A stretch of DNA of 59,962 nucleotides. It comes from Spirosoma luteum DSM 19990 (GTDB lineage Bacteria; Bacteroidota; Bacteroidia; Cytophagales; Spirosomataceae). The translations under genes were made by a program, and so were the position numbers. The stretch lies in assembly GCF_000374065.1 (NCBI RefSeq), contig NZ_KB893271.1, positions 1 to 59,962 of the forward strand, written 5' to 3'. Within the stretch, counting starts at the first letter, position 1; the number at the start of each line of letters is the position of its first letter. Of the stretch, positions 35,683 to 44,713 are shown one piece after another. A model generated the notes under the pieces. That model saw only the letters and a list, made by a program, of their open reading frames with translations. It did no database searches and was not told the origin of the DNA.

Positions 35683-36012
35683 ATGAAGTTTTTTGTTCCC
35701 TTTACCGTTGGCCGTCTACAAGCCGAAGAGACCTACGACCTTAGTAAAAGAAGGCTGGAGGAGATTGGTTTTCGGGTAAATGATGTACGTATTGAGCAGC
35801 TTCTCTACCTAAAAGAAGGCGAACTGATTAATCAGCAGGTTGGTGACGGGGCACCAAATGGAGAGATCATTGCTGCTATTCTCCACAGTGATGTAGGTTA
35901 TTTTGTGTGTACGTTTACGTCGGCCGACGAACCGACCAAAGCAATCCCCATTCGGTATACGCAATTGATTACGGATGCCAGTATTGTGGCCGTTCGCTAT
36001 TTTGATTACTAA
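35683..36012 (+). CDS. Unrecognised small protein of 109 residues
   Basis: It starts MKFFVPFTVGRLQAEETYDL and reads like a compact soluble alpha/beta protein (EEIGFRVNDVRIEQLLYLKEG, then GEIIAAILHSDVGYFVCTFT). No motif was recognised. The composition is native-looking. It precedes the GH1-like gene by about 190 bp on the same strand. Function unknown. Confidence 0.6.
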   Translation: MKFFVPFTVGRLQAEETYDLSKRRLEEIGFRVNDVRIEQLLYLKEGELINQQVGDGAPNGEIIAAILHSDVGYFVCTFTSADEPTKAIPIRYTQLITDASIVAVRYFDY

Positions 36013-36201
36013 GCATGCACGCTTTACCCATTATTAGTGTGCGGGTACCGTTTCCTCACTGGGTACAGCCTTAATCAGTCCGTTATCTATGCAGGCAGTA
36101 GTAGTATTGGCGAGTTGTCAAAGGTGGGCCAGTATAAAAAACGCTATGTACTAAACTGCCATTATACGAATGCATTGAGATTCCATCTGAACTAATTTCT
36201 T

Positions 36202-37530
36202 ATGTCATACCCAATACATGGAGATCATATGCCACTAACCAGGCCTGTAAATCTGGAAATATGGGGTGGCATCGAATGTACAGTAAACCGGGTAAATAAT
36301 GAGTATCAGGATCAGGTAAGACGAAGTGGCCACCATAACCGGGTGGAGGATATGGATTGTATTACTTCGCTGGGTATCAAGTCGATTCGGTACCCCGTAT
36401 TGTGGGAAAGAGTAGCCCCTGAACACCCGGAGCACTTGGATTGGAACTGGACCGATGAGCGGTTAAACCGGTTGCGAGATGCAGGAATCAACCCTATTGT
36501 CGGGTTGATTCATCATGGTTGTGGGCCCCGATATGCCACTTTCGACGGCCCGGCTTATGCAACCGAACTGGCCCGCTATGCCCGGCGTGTGGCAGAACGG
36601 TATCCCTGGGTGACAGACTATACACCCGTTAATGAGCCGTTGACAACGGCCCGTTTTGCCGGCTTGTATGGGCACTGGTACCCACACGGACAGTCTGATG
36701 CGCATTTTGTGCGGTTGCTGCTACGGCAGGTGCAGGCTACAATCCGGGCTATGGCCCAAATCCGGGCCGTTCAACCGGCGGCACGACTGATTCAGACGGA
36801 TGATTTAAGTTATGTACATAGTACGTCTGGCGTTCGTTATCAGGCTGATTTCGAAAATGAACGGCGCTTTCTAACCTGGGATCTACTTTGTGGGTGTGTC
36901 GTGCCTGATCATGCCCTCTGGAATTACCTGCTGGCGTCAGGTGCTACGGAAGCGGAGCTGTGGGCCTTCGTCGAAAATCCGTGTCCGCCTTCGATAATTG
37001 GTGCGAATCACTACGTGACCAGCGAGCGCTTTCTGGATGAGTATACCACAGGATACCCCGACTGGATACCTGGCACAAATGGAACGCATTATTATGTCGA
37101 TACGGAAGTGGTTCGGGCGTCTCCTGAGCAGCGGTTGGGTGTAGGTAAACTGTTGATGCAGGTTTGGGAACGGTATGGGCTACCAATCGCGGTGACCGAA
37201 GCCCACCTGGGCGATTGTGTGGAGGAGCAAAAACGTTGGTTAGGTGAAGTATGGCGGCAAGCCGAAGAGGCTAAGCGCGCTGGCGCCGATGTGCGGGCCG
37301 TTACGGTCTGGGCACTATTCGGCTTGTACGATTGGCACTGCCTGCTGACGCGCCAGGAAAATAGATATGAACCTGGCGCATTCAATGTTAGCAGCGGTCG
37401 GGCAATCCCTACGGAGCTGGTTGAGATGATCGTTCAACTGGGAAATGGAAGGCCAGTAGAAGAATTGATGCCGCCGGGAGAAGGCTGGTGGCAAATGAAG
37501 CAGGAGGCTTGTCATCCGATGCTTGTTTAA
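36202..37530 (+). CDS. Glycoside hydrolase family 1-like protein
   Basis: A 442-residue GH1-type TIM barrel. The acid/base motif is seen in DYTPVNEPLTTARFAGLYG (Glu in NEP) and the nucleophile region as PIAVTEAHLGD, where GH1 beta-glycosidases have TENG. The opening EIWGGIECTVNRVN and the segment SIRYPVLWERVAPE also fit. This branch is commonly found fused to a C-terminal dTDP-4-dehydrorhamnose reductase-like domain; that domain is absent here and the protein stops after the barrel. A role in envelope sugar processing is inferred from Glf and the glycosyltransferase nearby. Confidence 0.82.
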   Translation: MSYPIHGDHMPLTRPVNLEIWGGIECTVNRVNNEYQDQVRRSGHHNRVEDMDCITSLGIKSIRYPVLWERVAPEHPEHLDWNWTDERLNRLRDAGINPIVGLIHHGCGPRYATFDGPAYATELARYARRVAERYPWVTDYTPVNEPLTTARFAGLYGHWYPHGQSDAHFVRLLLRQVQATIRAMAQIRAVQPAARLIQTDDLSYVHSTSGVRYQADFENERRFLTWDLLCGCVVPDHALWNYLLASGATEAELWAFVENPCPPSIIGANHYVTSERFLDEYTTGYPDWIPGTNGTHYYVDTEVVRASPEQRLGVGKLLMQVWERYGLPIAVTEAHLGDCVEEQKRWLGEVWRQAEEAKRAGADVRAVTVWALFGLYDWHCLLTRQENRYEPGAFNVSSGRAIPTELVEMIVQLGNGRPVEELMPPGEGWWQMKQEACHPMLV

Positions 37531-37542
37531 AGCTACTTAAAA

Positions 37543-37704
37543 ATGCTTACCCTAAAAATAGCTATCAACCTTACGTTAACAGCGGTAAAACAAGGCAGCA
37601 TCGCCGGAAAATTAATCGAGAGTAAACTGGCCGATGTCAGTTTGTCATTTGAACAAGCCACTTTTCTGCCGGTTAATTCAGGGCGCCTAAAAATAAGCTA
37701 TTGA
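37543..37704 (+). CDS. Possible small protein of 53 residues
   Basis: A short frame beginning MLTLKIAINLTLTAVKQGS and ending SGRLKISY starts 12 bases after the GH1-like stop, on the same strand. The amino-acid mix looks protein-like, but there is no clear ribosome site and no recognisable family. It may be a small co-transcribed gene or chance. Confidence 0.35.
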   Translation: MLTLKIAINLTLTAVKQGSIAGKLIESKLADVSLSFEQATFLPVNSGRLKISY

Positions 37705-37790
37705 CTGTCTATCAATTATCGTTCTGTATGCCAGACTTCACTGTTTTCTTAGGGAAACCAACCAATCGGTAAAAGGCCGGATATACGTCT

Positions 37791-39137
37791 ATGGAACCCA
37801 CTCACGCTGACAATCCTCAACCCTTATCGGCCATTACCGCCTATTTATTCGCGCAACGGGAAACCATCCTGAATAGATGGCGAACGGTTTGTCAGGAAGA
37901 TGCCACGTTAGCGAAAGGCCTTACGCTGAGTCGTGAGGAGTTTAATGACTTACTGCCGCTGATTTTAGATATGCTGGAAGCGCGGCTGCTGGAGAAAACG
38001 CCCCAGGCGGATCCGGCTCTGACGGCCCAGGCGCATGGCCTGCATCGCTGGCAGAAATCGTTTACCCTGATTGATACGATGCGGGAGGTTTCCTACCTAA
38101 CCCAAATTCTGTATAGCGAGCTTAAGCGCTTTCAAACGCTGTTTCCTCAAACAGATGCTCAACTGTTACTGGACGTTAACCAGCATATTTCTCAGATTAT
38201 GCAGGAGGCTATGGAGGGCAGCGTCATAAAATATGACGAACTGCAACGCTTGGAGGCCATTCAACGGTCTGCTACGCTCCAGCAGGTTGTGGAGAAAATG
38301 ACCGCCTTATCTCAGGAGCGGACCACTATCCTGCGGGCGTCTGCTCACGACCTGCAAGGGGGATTAGGTATTATCAATGGAGCCGCTTACATGCTGAAGC
38401 TGGAAGGGTTGCCTGATGACCAGCGGGAGCAGTATCTGGATATGTTAAGCCGTAATCTGGCGAGCGTTGAGGGGATGCTGACAAACTTAATGGACCTCTC
38501 CCGCCTGGAAGCAGGTGAAGAAAAACCGGAGTTTAAGTCCATGGACGTAGCACCTCTCCTGCATGAGATGGCCAGGAGTGGGCAGGCACTGGCGGCTGAA
38601 CGAAAACTAGCACTCCGGGCCGAGGGCCCTGCTTCTCTACTCATTGAAACAGATCCCATCAAACTACAGCGGATAGTACAGAATTTATTGCTGAACGCTT
38701 TAAAATATACCGCTGATGGATTTATTTCGATTTCCTGGGCATTGGAAAATGATGCCCGCTGGATCGTGAGTATTCAGAATTCAGGACCGGGGTTGCCCTC
38801 CACGCTGGCCGGCGTATTGGGTGATCAACTCAAGCCGACCGTTGAAGCAACCAGTGTATTGTCCGTTGATGCAGCAGAGCCAGTGAGTGCTCTGCCGCTT
38901 AACGTGCCCACCGTTCCCCCGACTGAACAACTGAGTGAAAGGGGTCGGCAGACTTATCAGGGAGAAGGAATCGGGTTGCAAATCGTTAAGCGCTTGTGTG
39001 AACTACTAAGTGCCAGTATGGAAATTGAAAGCATTACAGGGCGGGGTACCTTGTTTCGTATTCGGCTACCCATACGGTACACCACTAAACAGATAGAGGG
39101 TGAACAAATCAATGCTGGTAAAGACCGGCAGGGTTAA
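37791..39137 (+). CDS. Cytoplasmic sensor histidine kinase with RsbRD-like N-terminal domain
   Basis: A 448-residue kinase without membrane helices. Residues 10-140 resemble the RsbRD N-terminal helical sensor domain (FAQRETILNRWRTVCQED, LHRWQKSFTLIDTMREVSY). A short coiled coil precedes the H-box with His186 in RASAHDLQGGLGI. The ATPase domain shows the N-box QRIVQNLLLNALKYT, G1 SIQNSGPGLP and G2 GEGIGLQIVKRLCE. Three receiver-type genes follow within 2 kb, so they are the likely partners. The signal sensed is unknown. Confidence 0.92.
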   Translation: MEPTHADNPQPLSAITAYLFAQRETILNRWRTVCQEDATLAKGLTLSREEFNDLLPLILDMLEARLLEKTPQADPALTAQAHGLHRWQKSFTLIDTMREVSYLTQILYSELKRFQTLFPQTDAQLLLDVNQHISQIMQEAMEGSVIKYDELQRLEAIQRSATLQQVVEKMTALSQERTTILRASAHDLQGGLGIINGAAYMLKLEGLPDDQREQYLDMLSRNLASVEGMLTNLMDLSRLEAGEEKPEFKSMDVAPLLHEMARSGQALAAERKLALRAEGPASLLIETDPIKLQRIVQNLLLNALKYTADGFISISWALENDARWIVSIQNSGPGLPSTLAGVLGDQLKPTVEATSVLSVDAAEPVSALPLNVPTVPPTEQLSERGRQTYQGEGIGLQIVKRLCELLSASMEIESITGRGTLFRIRLPIRYTTKQIEGEQINAGKDRQG

Positions 39138-39318
39138 AGTACGTACCATGATTTGTACTCGAAGGTCTGCGGAATTCTATACTGACGGTTGACGGTGAAA
39201 CGGGCTGGTTATGCAGGTGAATTTTAAAATGGCTAGTAGGTGCTGTTGCCTGCCCGTAAAATGGCTTTATACGTTTGACTACTTATTAAAAAGTGTTCTG
39301 TAAGAACAATCAGCCTTC

Positions 39319-39732
39319 ATGAATAAGCCATTGATTTACATAATCGACAACGAAGCCGACTATCTAAAACTGGTTCAGTACGTATTTGCTGAATCCTTTC
39401 CGGAGTATACGGTCATATTGTTTTCAAGCGGTGAAACAATGCTCAATAGCTTGCAGACGAGTTCAGAGCGACCGGCTTTACTGTTACTTGATTTGCACAT
39501 GCCTGGTATGAGTGGTCAGCAGACCTTATTGCAACTCAAGGCCAGACAGGACTGGAAACAAATTCCGGTAGTTATGGTAACCAGTGAAACAGCAGAAGGC
39601 GAAATCCAGGCCTGTTACCAGGCCGGAGCGAATTCCTGTCTGGTCAAGCCTATGGGTATAGCGCCGATGAAGAAGCTATTTAAACAGGCTTGTGCCTATT
39701 GGATTGAAACTAACAGTTCCTTAATGCCTTGA
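39319..39732 (+). CDS. Single-domain response regulator (CheY/Rcp-like)
   Basis: A 137-residue receiver without output domain. The phosphorylation site is Asp58 in LLLLDLHMPGMSG, acidic residues are in YIIDNEADY, the switch Thr is in VMVTSE and the Lys is K110 in CLVKPMG. The tail KQACAYWIETN is typical of Rcp1/FrzS-type stand-alone receivers. It lies 180 bp after the kinase and 18 bp before the LytTR gene. Confidence 0.93.
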   Translation: MNKPLIYIIDNEADYLKLVQYVFAESFPEYTVILFSSGETMLNSLQTSSERPALLLLDLHMPGMSGQQTLLQLKARQDWKQIPVVMVTSETAEGEIQACYQAGANSCLVKPMGIAPMKKLFKQACAYWIETNSSLMP

Positions 39733-39750
39733 GATGGGTGAAACAATCGA

Positions 39751-40584
39751 ATGATTTCTTATCCAACGCTCATTCGACTAACAAAACGAAACGAAACAAA
39801 CGTGCTACTCATTCACCAACTTCTTGAACAGCCATCTTTACTGGCCTATTTCATCGGAGCTGATAATTATGCCTGGCTTCAGTTTCGTAGTGGCGAACGA
39901 CGATTGTTGGCCAAACCCTTGGTTTATTTTGAAGAGCGGCTGCCGACCTTTATTCGCATTCACAAAACAGCCCTTATCAACCCGACTTATGTAGCCTGTG
40001 TACACCAGCCTCCCCGGCCCAAAATGGCGGGATCGGTGCAGTTAATGGATGGAACCGAACTACCCGTGAGCCGTCGGCGATGGAGGGAAGTATCTCATTT
40101 ACTACAAACCGATTTTGTTACGGTTGATATAGCCAAATCAGCGGAGTCCAGTCTGCCCAATGTGAGTCAGGAAGAGGTAACCTCACCACGTATACAGGCA
40201 ATTATGGATGGTGATACGTTGCTGCTGACTGAGCAGTGCCTTCGTGAACTGACAGTACCCTACATGTTGCAGTCAAACAAAACAGGTGCTGAGTTGGCCT
40301 CTGCGTTGCTGCTTAGTCCTCCTGCCGAATGGCCCGTCCTCATTCTTATTGACTCACGCCGAAACCGGGTTGATGGGCTGCTGACTTTGCAATCAATTAA
40401 GGGCCATGCACAGTTGCGGGCAATTCCGGTAATTTATCTGGCATCGCCAAGCGAGAATATGATGCAGGCTTACCTAATGGACGCTAATTCCGTAGTAGTT
40501 GTCCCGGATGATCCAACGGCATTGGTTCGCATCCTGAAGCAGTTGTTCGACTATTGGTTAATGACCGCTCAGCTGGCGGCTTAG
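39751..40584 (+). CDS. LytTR DNA-binding protein with C-terminal receiver-like domain
   Basis: A 277-residue protein in which the LytTR domain comes first (residues 25-125: YFIGADNYAWLQFRSGERR, FIRIHKTALINPTYV, VQLMDGTELPVSRRRW) and a receiver-like domain follows (about 150-270). The usual order is receiver then LytTR. In the receiver, Asp201 in LILIDSRRNRVDG is kept, but the conserved Lys is replaced in the VVVVPDD segment, so phosphorylation may be lost or altered. It ends in LFDYWLMTAQ, like the neighbouring receivers. The likely target promoters are in this region, but this is not shown. Confidence 0.82.
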   Translation: MISYPTLIRLTKRNETNVLLIHQLLEQPSLLAYFIGADNYAWLQFRSGERRLLAKPLVYFEERLPTFIRIHKTALINPTYVACVHQPPRPKMAGSVQLMDGTELPVSRRRWREVSHLLQTDFVTVDIAKSAESSLPNVSQEEVTSPRIQAIMDGDTLLLTEQCLRELTVPYMLQSNKTGAELASALLLSPPAEWPVLILIDSRRNRVDGLLTLQSIKGHAQLRAIPVIYLASPSENMMQAYLMDANSVVVVPDDPTALVRILKQLFDYWLMTAQLAA

Positions 40585-40599
40585 CTAAACTACTTGCGA

Positions 40600-41088
40600 C
40601 TAAAACAAAGAAATCTCAATCTTGGGTAAGGTAACGGTTTCCCACCAGTACGTGCGCAGGCTTTGAAAATAACGCAGCCAATCGGCTTGCAGACGGGGTT
40701 TAACCACATAGGAAGAGCAGCCACGCTGGTAGGCTTCGGCAATATCGTGCTGGCTACTCGATTGACTTAACAGCACAACTGGAATTTTACCCATTGCGGC
40801 TGGCATTGCTTTAATCTGCTCCAGTATTCGCCAGCCATCCTGGCGCTCTGGCAGGTATAGATCCAGTAGAATTAGTTTGGGATAATTCCATTCTTCGGTG
40901 CGGCACTGGTCTAAAAAGGAAAGGGCTTCCGCTTCGGAGGAAACCAGCGCTGTTTTTACTTCCGGTAAACACTGGTCGATTGAATCTTTCATTAGTTGCC
41001 CCTGATCCGGATTATCTTCAATAATCAACAGGTTGGCATTTTTGAAGTTACCTCGAAGGACTGGGTTAGTAATCAATTGACTTTTCAT
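40600..41088 (-). CDS. Single-domain response regulator
   Basis: A 162-residue receiver. Acidic residues are in LLIIEDNPDQ, the phospho-acceptor is Asp76 in KLILLDLYLPERQDGW, the Ser/Thr is in VVLLSQSS and the Lys in SYVVKPR. The tail SLRTYWWETVTLP repeats the YW motif of the neighbouring receivers. It is convergent with the LytTR gene, with stops 16 bases apart. A third receiver-type protein for one local kinase suggests a branched phosphorelay. Confidence 0.92.
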   Translation of the reverse strand: MKSQLITNPVLRGNFKNANLLIIEDNPDQGQLMKDSIDQCLPEVKTALVSSEAEALSFLDQCRTEEWNYPKLILLDLYLPERQDGWRILEQIKAMPAAMGKIPVVLLSQSSSQHDIAEAYQRGCSSYVVKPRLQADWLRYFQSLRTYWWETVTLPKIEISLF

Positions 41089-41332
41089 GAACGTTGATTG
41101 GGTATGTTATCAATCAAATATACAAATATACTAACCAAAACACAACGCCTTACCAGGTGAACCGGTAAGTTTTTGGGTATGTCATTTTACTGGGTAAGCG
41201 GGCCGTTCCCTCACTCTTAAAGCGATGGAATCGTTAAAATTTTGGTTGGCAGGTTAGGCTTATATACACTCTTTACTATAAGACAACTACTCAATTAATA
41301 GGCTAACCCCTACGCGCTTAACTATCAATACT

Positions 41333-42574
41333 ATGTCTGAACCAATCTCGACTTTACCATACAAGGCGAAATCAACCCAGGCCTTACTTCATGAATGGCC
41401 AACCCGATTGACTACCTCCACATCGGCCGGTAGGCCAATATCTGACCAGGGTTTTACCGATTTACTTTGCTTCGCGCACCTGCGCTGGAATTTTGTTTAT
41501 CAACGGCCACAGCATCTGCTTAGCCGGGCGGCCAGCCAATGTCGGGTTTGGTATATCGAAGAACCAATCTGGCATGATACGCTCTTTCTCGACGTAAGGA
41601 AAGTAGCTGAAAATCTAACCGTCGTGGTGCCTCACCTACCCCGGGGAATCGATGAACAGTCGGCCATTCGGCTTCAGCGGCAATTAATCAATCAATTGAT
41701 TGAGCAGCAAGCGATAACCGATTTTATTACCTGGTATTATACACCGATGGCACTTCCCTTTACGGACCATCTTAAACCCAGGCTGGTTTTATATGACTGC
41801 ATGGATGAACTTTCGGCCTTTTTGGGAGCGTCCTCACAATTAATTGAACAGGAACAACGGCTTTTAAAAAAGGCTGATGTCGTATTTACCGGCGGGTACA
41901 GCCTCTACGAAGCTAAGAAAGAGCGTCATTCAACCGTGTATGCCTTCCCAAGTTGTATCGACTACAATCATTTTTGTCATCCCAGTGCTAGTGCCTCGCA
42001 AGCTGATTCAAACGATCCTGCCGATCAGGTAGCTATCGCTCACCCCCGAATTGGTTATAGTGGCGTTATCGATGAGCGCTTAGACCTATCCTTACTACGT
42101 GAGCTGGCCAACCGGCGACCCGACTGGCAATTTGTGCTATTGGGTCCAGTGGTTAAGATAGATCCGGCAACATTACCAGCCGGACCTAATCTGCATTATC
42201 TGGGCATGAAGGATTACAGGGAGTTACCTGCCTATTTTGGCAACTGGCAGGTCGCGATGATGCCCTTTGCAATCAATGAATCGACGCGCTACATCAGTCC
42301 GACTAAAACACCCGAGTATTTAGCAGCAGGATTACCGGTCGTCTCTACCCCCATCCGCGACGTAGTACGGACTTATGGTAACTGGAGCCGGGTCACCATT
42401 GCCGATACGGTATCTGCCTTTGAATCGGGCATCTCGGCCAGCCTGCATCGGTCCGTTGGAAGTGATGAATCTGAACTCAATCAATTTTTACGTGCGCAAT
42501 CCTGGGATCAAACGTGGAAACAGATGCATTACATTCTAAATGAGCAGCTTGCCCCTGTGCTTCTGCAGGAATAA
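41333..42574 (+). CDS. Glycosyltransferase (GT4/GT1-like GT-B fold)
   Basis: A 413-residue GT-B enzyme without signal peptide. The start DLLCFAHLRWNFVYQRPQHLL is typical of a group of glycosyltransferases found near UDP-galactopyranose mutase. The nucleotide-sugar site is in the C-terminal half: RIGYSGVIDERLDL, FVLLGPVVKI, LHYLGMKDYRELPAYF and YISPTKTPEYLAAGLPVVSTPI with the conserved Glu. Transfer of a galactofuranose or similar unit to an envelope glycan is inferred from neighbours only. Confidence 0.88.
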   Translation: MSEPISTLPYKAKSTQALLHEWPTRLTTSTSAGRPISDQGFTDLLCFAHLRWNFVYQRPQHLLSRAASQCRVWYIEEPIWHDTLFLDVRKVAENLTVVVPHLPRGIDEQSAIRLQRQLINQLIEQQAITDFITWYYTPMALPFTDHLKPRLVLYDCMDELSAFLGASSQLIEQEQRLLKKADVVFTGGYSLYEAKKERHSTVYAFPSCIDYNHFCHPSASASQADSNDPADQVAIAHPRIGYSGVIDERLDLSLLRELANRRPDWQFVLLGPVVKIDPATLPAGPNLHYLGMKDYRELPAYFGNWQVAMMPFAINESTRYISPTKTPEYLAAGLPVVSTPIRDVVRTYGNWSRVTIADTVSAFESGISASLHRSVGSDESELNQFLRAQSWDQTWKQMHYILNEQLAPVLLQE

Positions 42575-42640
42575 GGGTCGACTTACATCCACTCATTACG
42601 ACTTGATTTCGTTCAAAATTTTGCACTAATTAAGTCCACA

Positions 42641-43369
42641 ATGAGCGGTACAATACAAATCGGCACCTGTGGTCTAAGCGGTTCAAAGGCTACTTATGCT
42701 GAACTGTTTCCCAGTGTAGAGATTCAACTTACTTTTTATCAGCCTCCCCGGCTAACCACCCTGGAAAAGTGGCGAAACGAAGTGCCCGTTGACTTCGAGT
42801 TCGTACTGAAGGCCTGGCAACTTATTACGCACCCGGCAAAAAGTCCAACCTACAAACGATTAAAACGAAAACTATCCGAATCCGAACGATCAGAAGTGGG
42901 TTACTTTAAACCCACTTCGATTGTTGAAGAAGCCTGGCAAATCACGCTGGCCAGTGCCCGGAAGCTACGCGCTAAAACGATTCTGTTTCAATGCCCCGCT
43001 AGTTTTACCCAGACACCGGAGCACATCTCGGATATGGTTCGGTTCTTTAGCCAGATTGAACGCAACGGGCTAAACTGCTGCTGGGAGCCGCGTGGCTCAT
43101 GGGACAAGGAAGTGGTGCAAACTTTGTGCGAAGACCTGGCCTTATGGCACGTTGTAGACCCGTTTGCCCAGTCGACAACGACACCGGAACAGTGTTACTT
43201 TCGGCTTCATGGCCGGCACGGCTGGCGGTATCAGTATGAGCCGGATGAATTAGCTGACCTGGTAGAGCTATTACCAACCGAAAAAACCGGATATGTTTTC
43301 TTTAATAATATCCACATGAAGCAAGATGCCCTGACGTTTAAACAGCTGTTCGAGTCCACGTCTGATTAA
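42641..43369 (+). CDS. DUF72 family protein (YecE-like)
   Basis: A 242-residue TIM-barrel-like protein. Family marks are IQIGTCGLSG at the start, the ECHSN-like LTFYQPPRLTTLEKWRNEVP, FVLKAWQLITHP, KTILFQCPASF, CWEPRGSW, YFRLHGRHGW and YVFFNNIHMKQDA. DUF72 proteins are widespread with no settled activity; nuclease or sugar-related roles have been proposed. Its location after the glycosyltransferase (66 bp) suggests co-transcription. Confidence 0.9.
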   Translation: MSGTIQIGTCGLSGSKATYAELFPSVEIQLTFYQPPRLTTLEKWRNEVPVDFEFVLKAWQLITHPAKSPTYKRLKRKLSESERSEVGYFKPTSIVEEAWQITLASARKLRAKTILFQCPASFTQTPEHISDMVRFFSQIERNGLNCCWEPRGSWDKEVVQTLCEDLALWHVVDPFAQSTTTPEQCYFRLHGRHGWRYQYEPDELADLVELLPTEKTGYVFFNNIHMKQDALTFKQLFESTSD

Positions 43370-43474
43370 GCGAAACCTTCGCAAAATTCTTACGCCGAAT
43401 ACACTTATGTCCAAACTGCGTAAGGTAGCAGCCTTCAGAATGATTAAATCAGGGACGTTACTTTTCCGTGTTGG

Positions 43475-44071
43475 CTACAGGAAGCGTTGCAAATCAAGCT
43501 CGGTGGTGGGGGTTGTGTCAGCCCGAAGCACGCGCTGCATATAAGCCAGGCTAGACTGGGTCTGTTCCATACAGGCAGATGCCACGCAGTTTGATGGAAC
43601 CGATATATCCAGGTCCCGTAGGTAGGCATCCTGCGCCGTAAACTGGACACAGACGTCTGTGCTGAGCCCCGTCAGAATTAAGCGCTTCGCACCCAGGTAG
43701 GTCAACAAAAGGGCTAATGTCGTTTCAAAAAAAGCTGAGTTCTTGGGCTTTAAAACGACATAATCAGTGGGTTCGGGTTGCAACAGCTTCACAAGGGGTT
43801 GACCACGCACGTTCGTCTGCAGGCAATGTTGAACCAGAACGGATAAATCCGAACGCCAGTGGCCAAAATTATCATTTGCATAAATGACGGGGATACGCAG
43901 GTCTTTTGCCTTCTTTTTTAACTCAGCAATACAACTTGCGGCTTCGATAGCGGGCTGTAGTATCTGTGGACCTTCAGGAAATTCCAGGTCATTGATCATG
44001 TCAATAATCAGGATGGCGACCGGGCATGTATCAGGGGCGTTTCCGTGTAAGTCAGAACTCTCTTTTTCCAT
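43475..44071 (-). CDS. Cysteine hydrolase, isochorismatase family
   Basis: A 198-residue hydrolase. The triad of the family is visible: Asp in AILIIDMINDLE, Lys in VVLKPKNSAFFET and Cys in LTGLSTDVCVQFTAQDAYL. The preceding IPVIYANDNFGHW is also typical. The substrate may be an amide such as nicotinamide or a ureido compound; it cannot be told here. No menaquinone or siderophore gene is next to it, so a true isochorismatase is unlikely. Confidence 0.9.
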   Translation of the reverse strand: MEKESSDLHGNAPDTCPVAILIIDMINDLEFPEGPQILQPAIEAASCIAELKKKAKDLRIPVIYANDNFGHWRSDLSVLVQHCLQTNVRGQPLVKLLQPEPTDYVVLKPKNSAFFETTLALLLTYLGAKRLILTGLSTDVCVQFTAQDAYLRDLDISVPSNCVASACMEQTQSSLAYMQRVLRADTTPTTELDLQRFL

Positions 44072-44713
44072 TGGCTGGCACTGATATAATGGATTTGTTA
44101 GCCTATTTCGACGTGCAGAGTGGCTTTTTTACAATCGTTTCTTACCTGTTTTATTTTGGAGTCAGGGTAGAAGTTGGACAACCACTGCCTGGCTACCATC
44201 CGTATTGGACTGGTGCCAGGCAGAGAGAATCAGCGGTACATTTCAACCTCCAGCACCAATTGGCCATAGGCATAAGTACCCGTGCCCCAGGAACTATGTT
44301 CGGTTATAAATAAATTTAAGTCGGTTTGACCCCCTCCTCCCAAAGGAAGATTTTCAGTCAACTTAACCGTTTTTTGTGCATTCATGAGGAGTAAGAACGC
44401 ATAGGGCACCCGAGTGTTGGCATCGTGATGCGATTATTCACCTCTCATCATGGAATGCATCTGCCGGTTTGAGTTCCGGCGATCCTTACTGATGTAAATA
44501 AACCAATAGTACACTGATTGAAACTCACTTTACCAGTCCAGATGCAACGGCTACTGGTTAAATAAACCAGTAGCCTGATAGCAGCCCGGCGGCAGTCCCT
44601 TGACCCGTCATAAAACTCACGCCAGCCCACAACAAGCTGACTTCCTGAGGGTAGCGATGTCGGGTGAAGGCTGTTTTCGCACAGAAACTTCTTCAGTCAA
44701 AAAAGGAAATGAC
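44072..44713. other. Long intergenic region between the cysteine hydrolase and glf
   Basis: About 640 bp. It contains a minus-strand gene-like remnant (44230-44433, listed separately) and a 10-bp stem-loop with a 5-base loop (44550-44574, GCTACTGGTT and its complement), which may lie in the 3' region of the glf transcript. The plus-strand frame at 44026-44313 looks like chance. Nothing else was recognised. Confidence 0.5.
44230..44433 (-). pseudogene. Possible C-terminal remnant of an unrecognised gene or a 51-residue ORF
   Basis: A minus-strand frame open from about 44433 to a stop at 44230 reads like the end of a beta-rich protein (RVPYAFLLLMNAQKTVKL, then LFITEHSSWGTGTYAYGQ and LVLEVEMYR). 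A start codon exists at 44385, giving 51 residues, but the protein-like text begins upstream of it, after an in-frame stop. This suggests truncation or frameshift of a longer gene. The family was not recognised. Confidence 0.4.

Noticed and set aside
44026..44313. 95-residue plus-strand ORF overlapping the cysteine hydrolase start
   Set aside because: No protein-like pattern, and the opposite strand carries the more convincing remnant.
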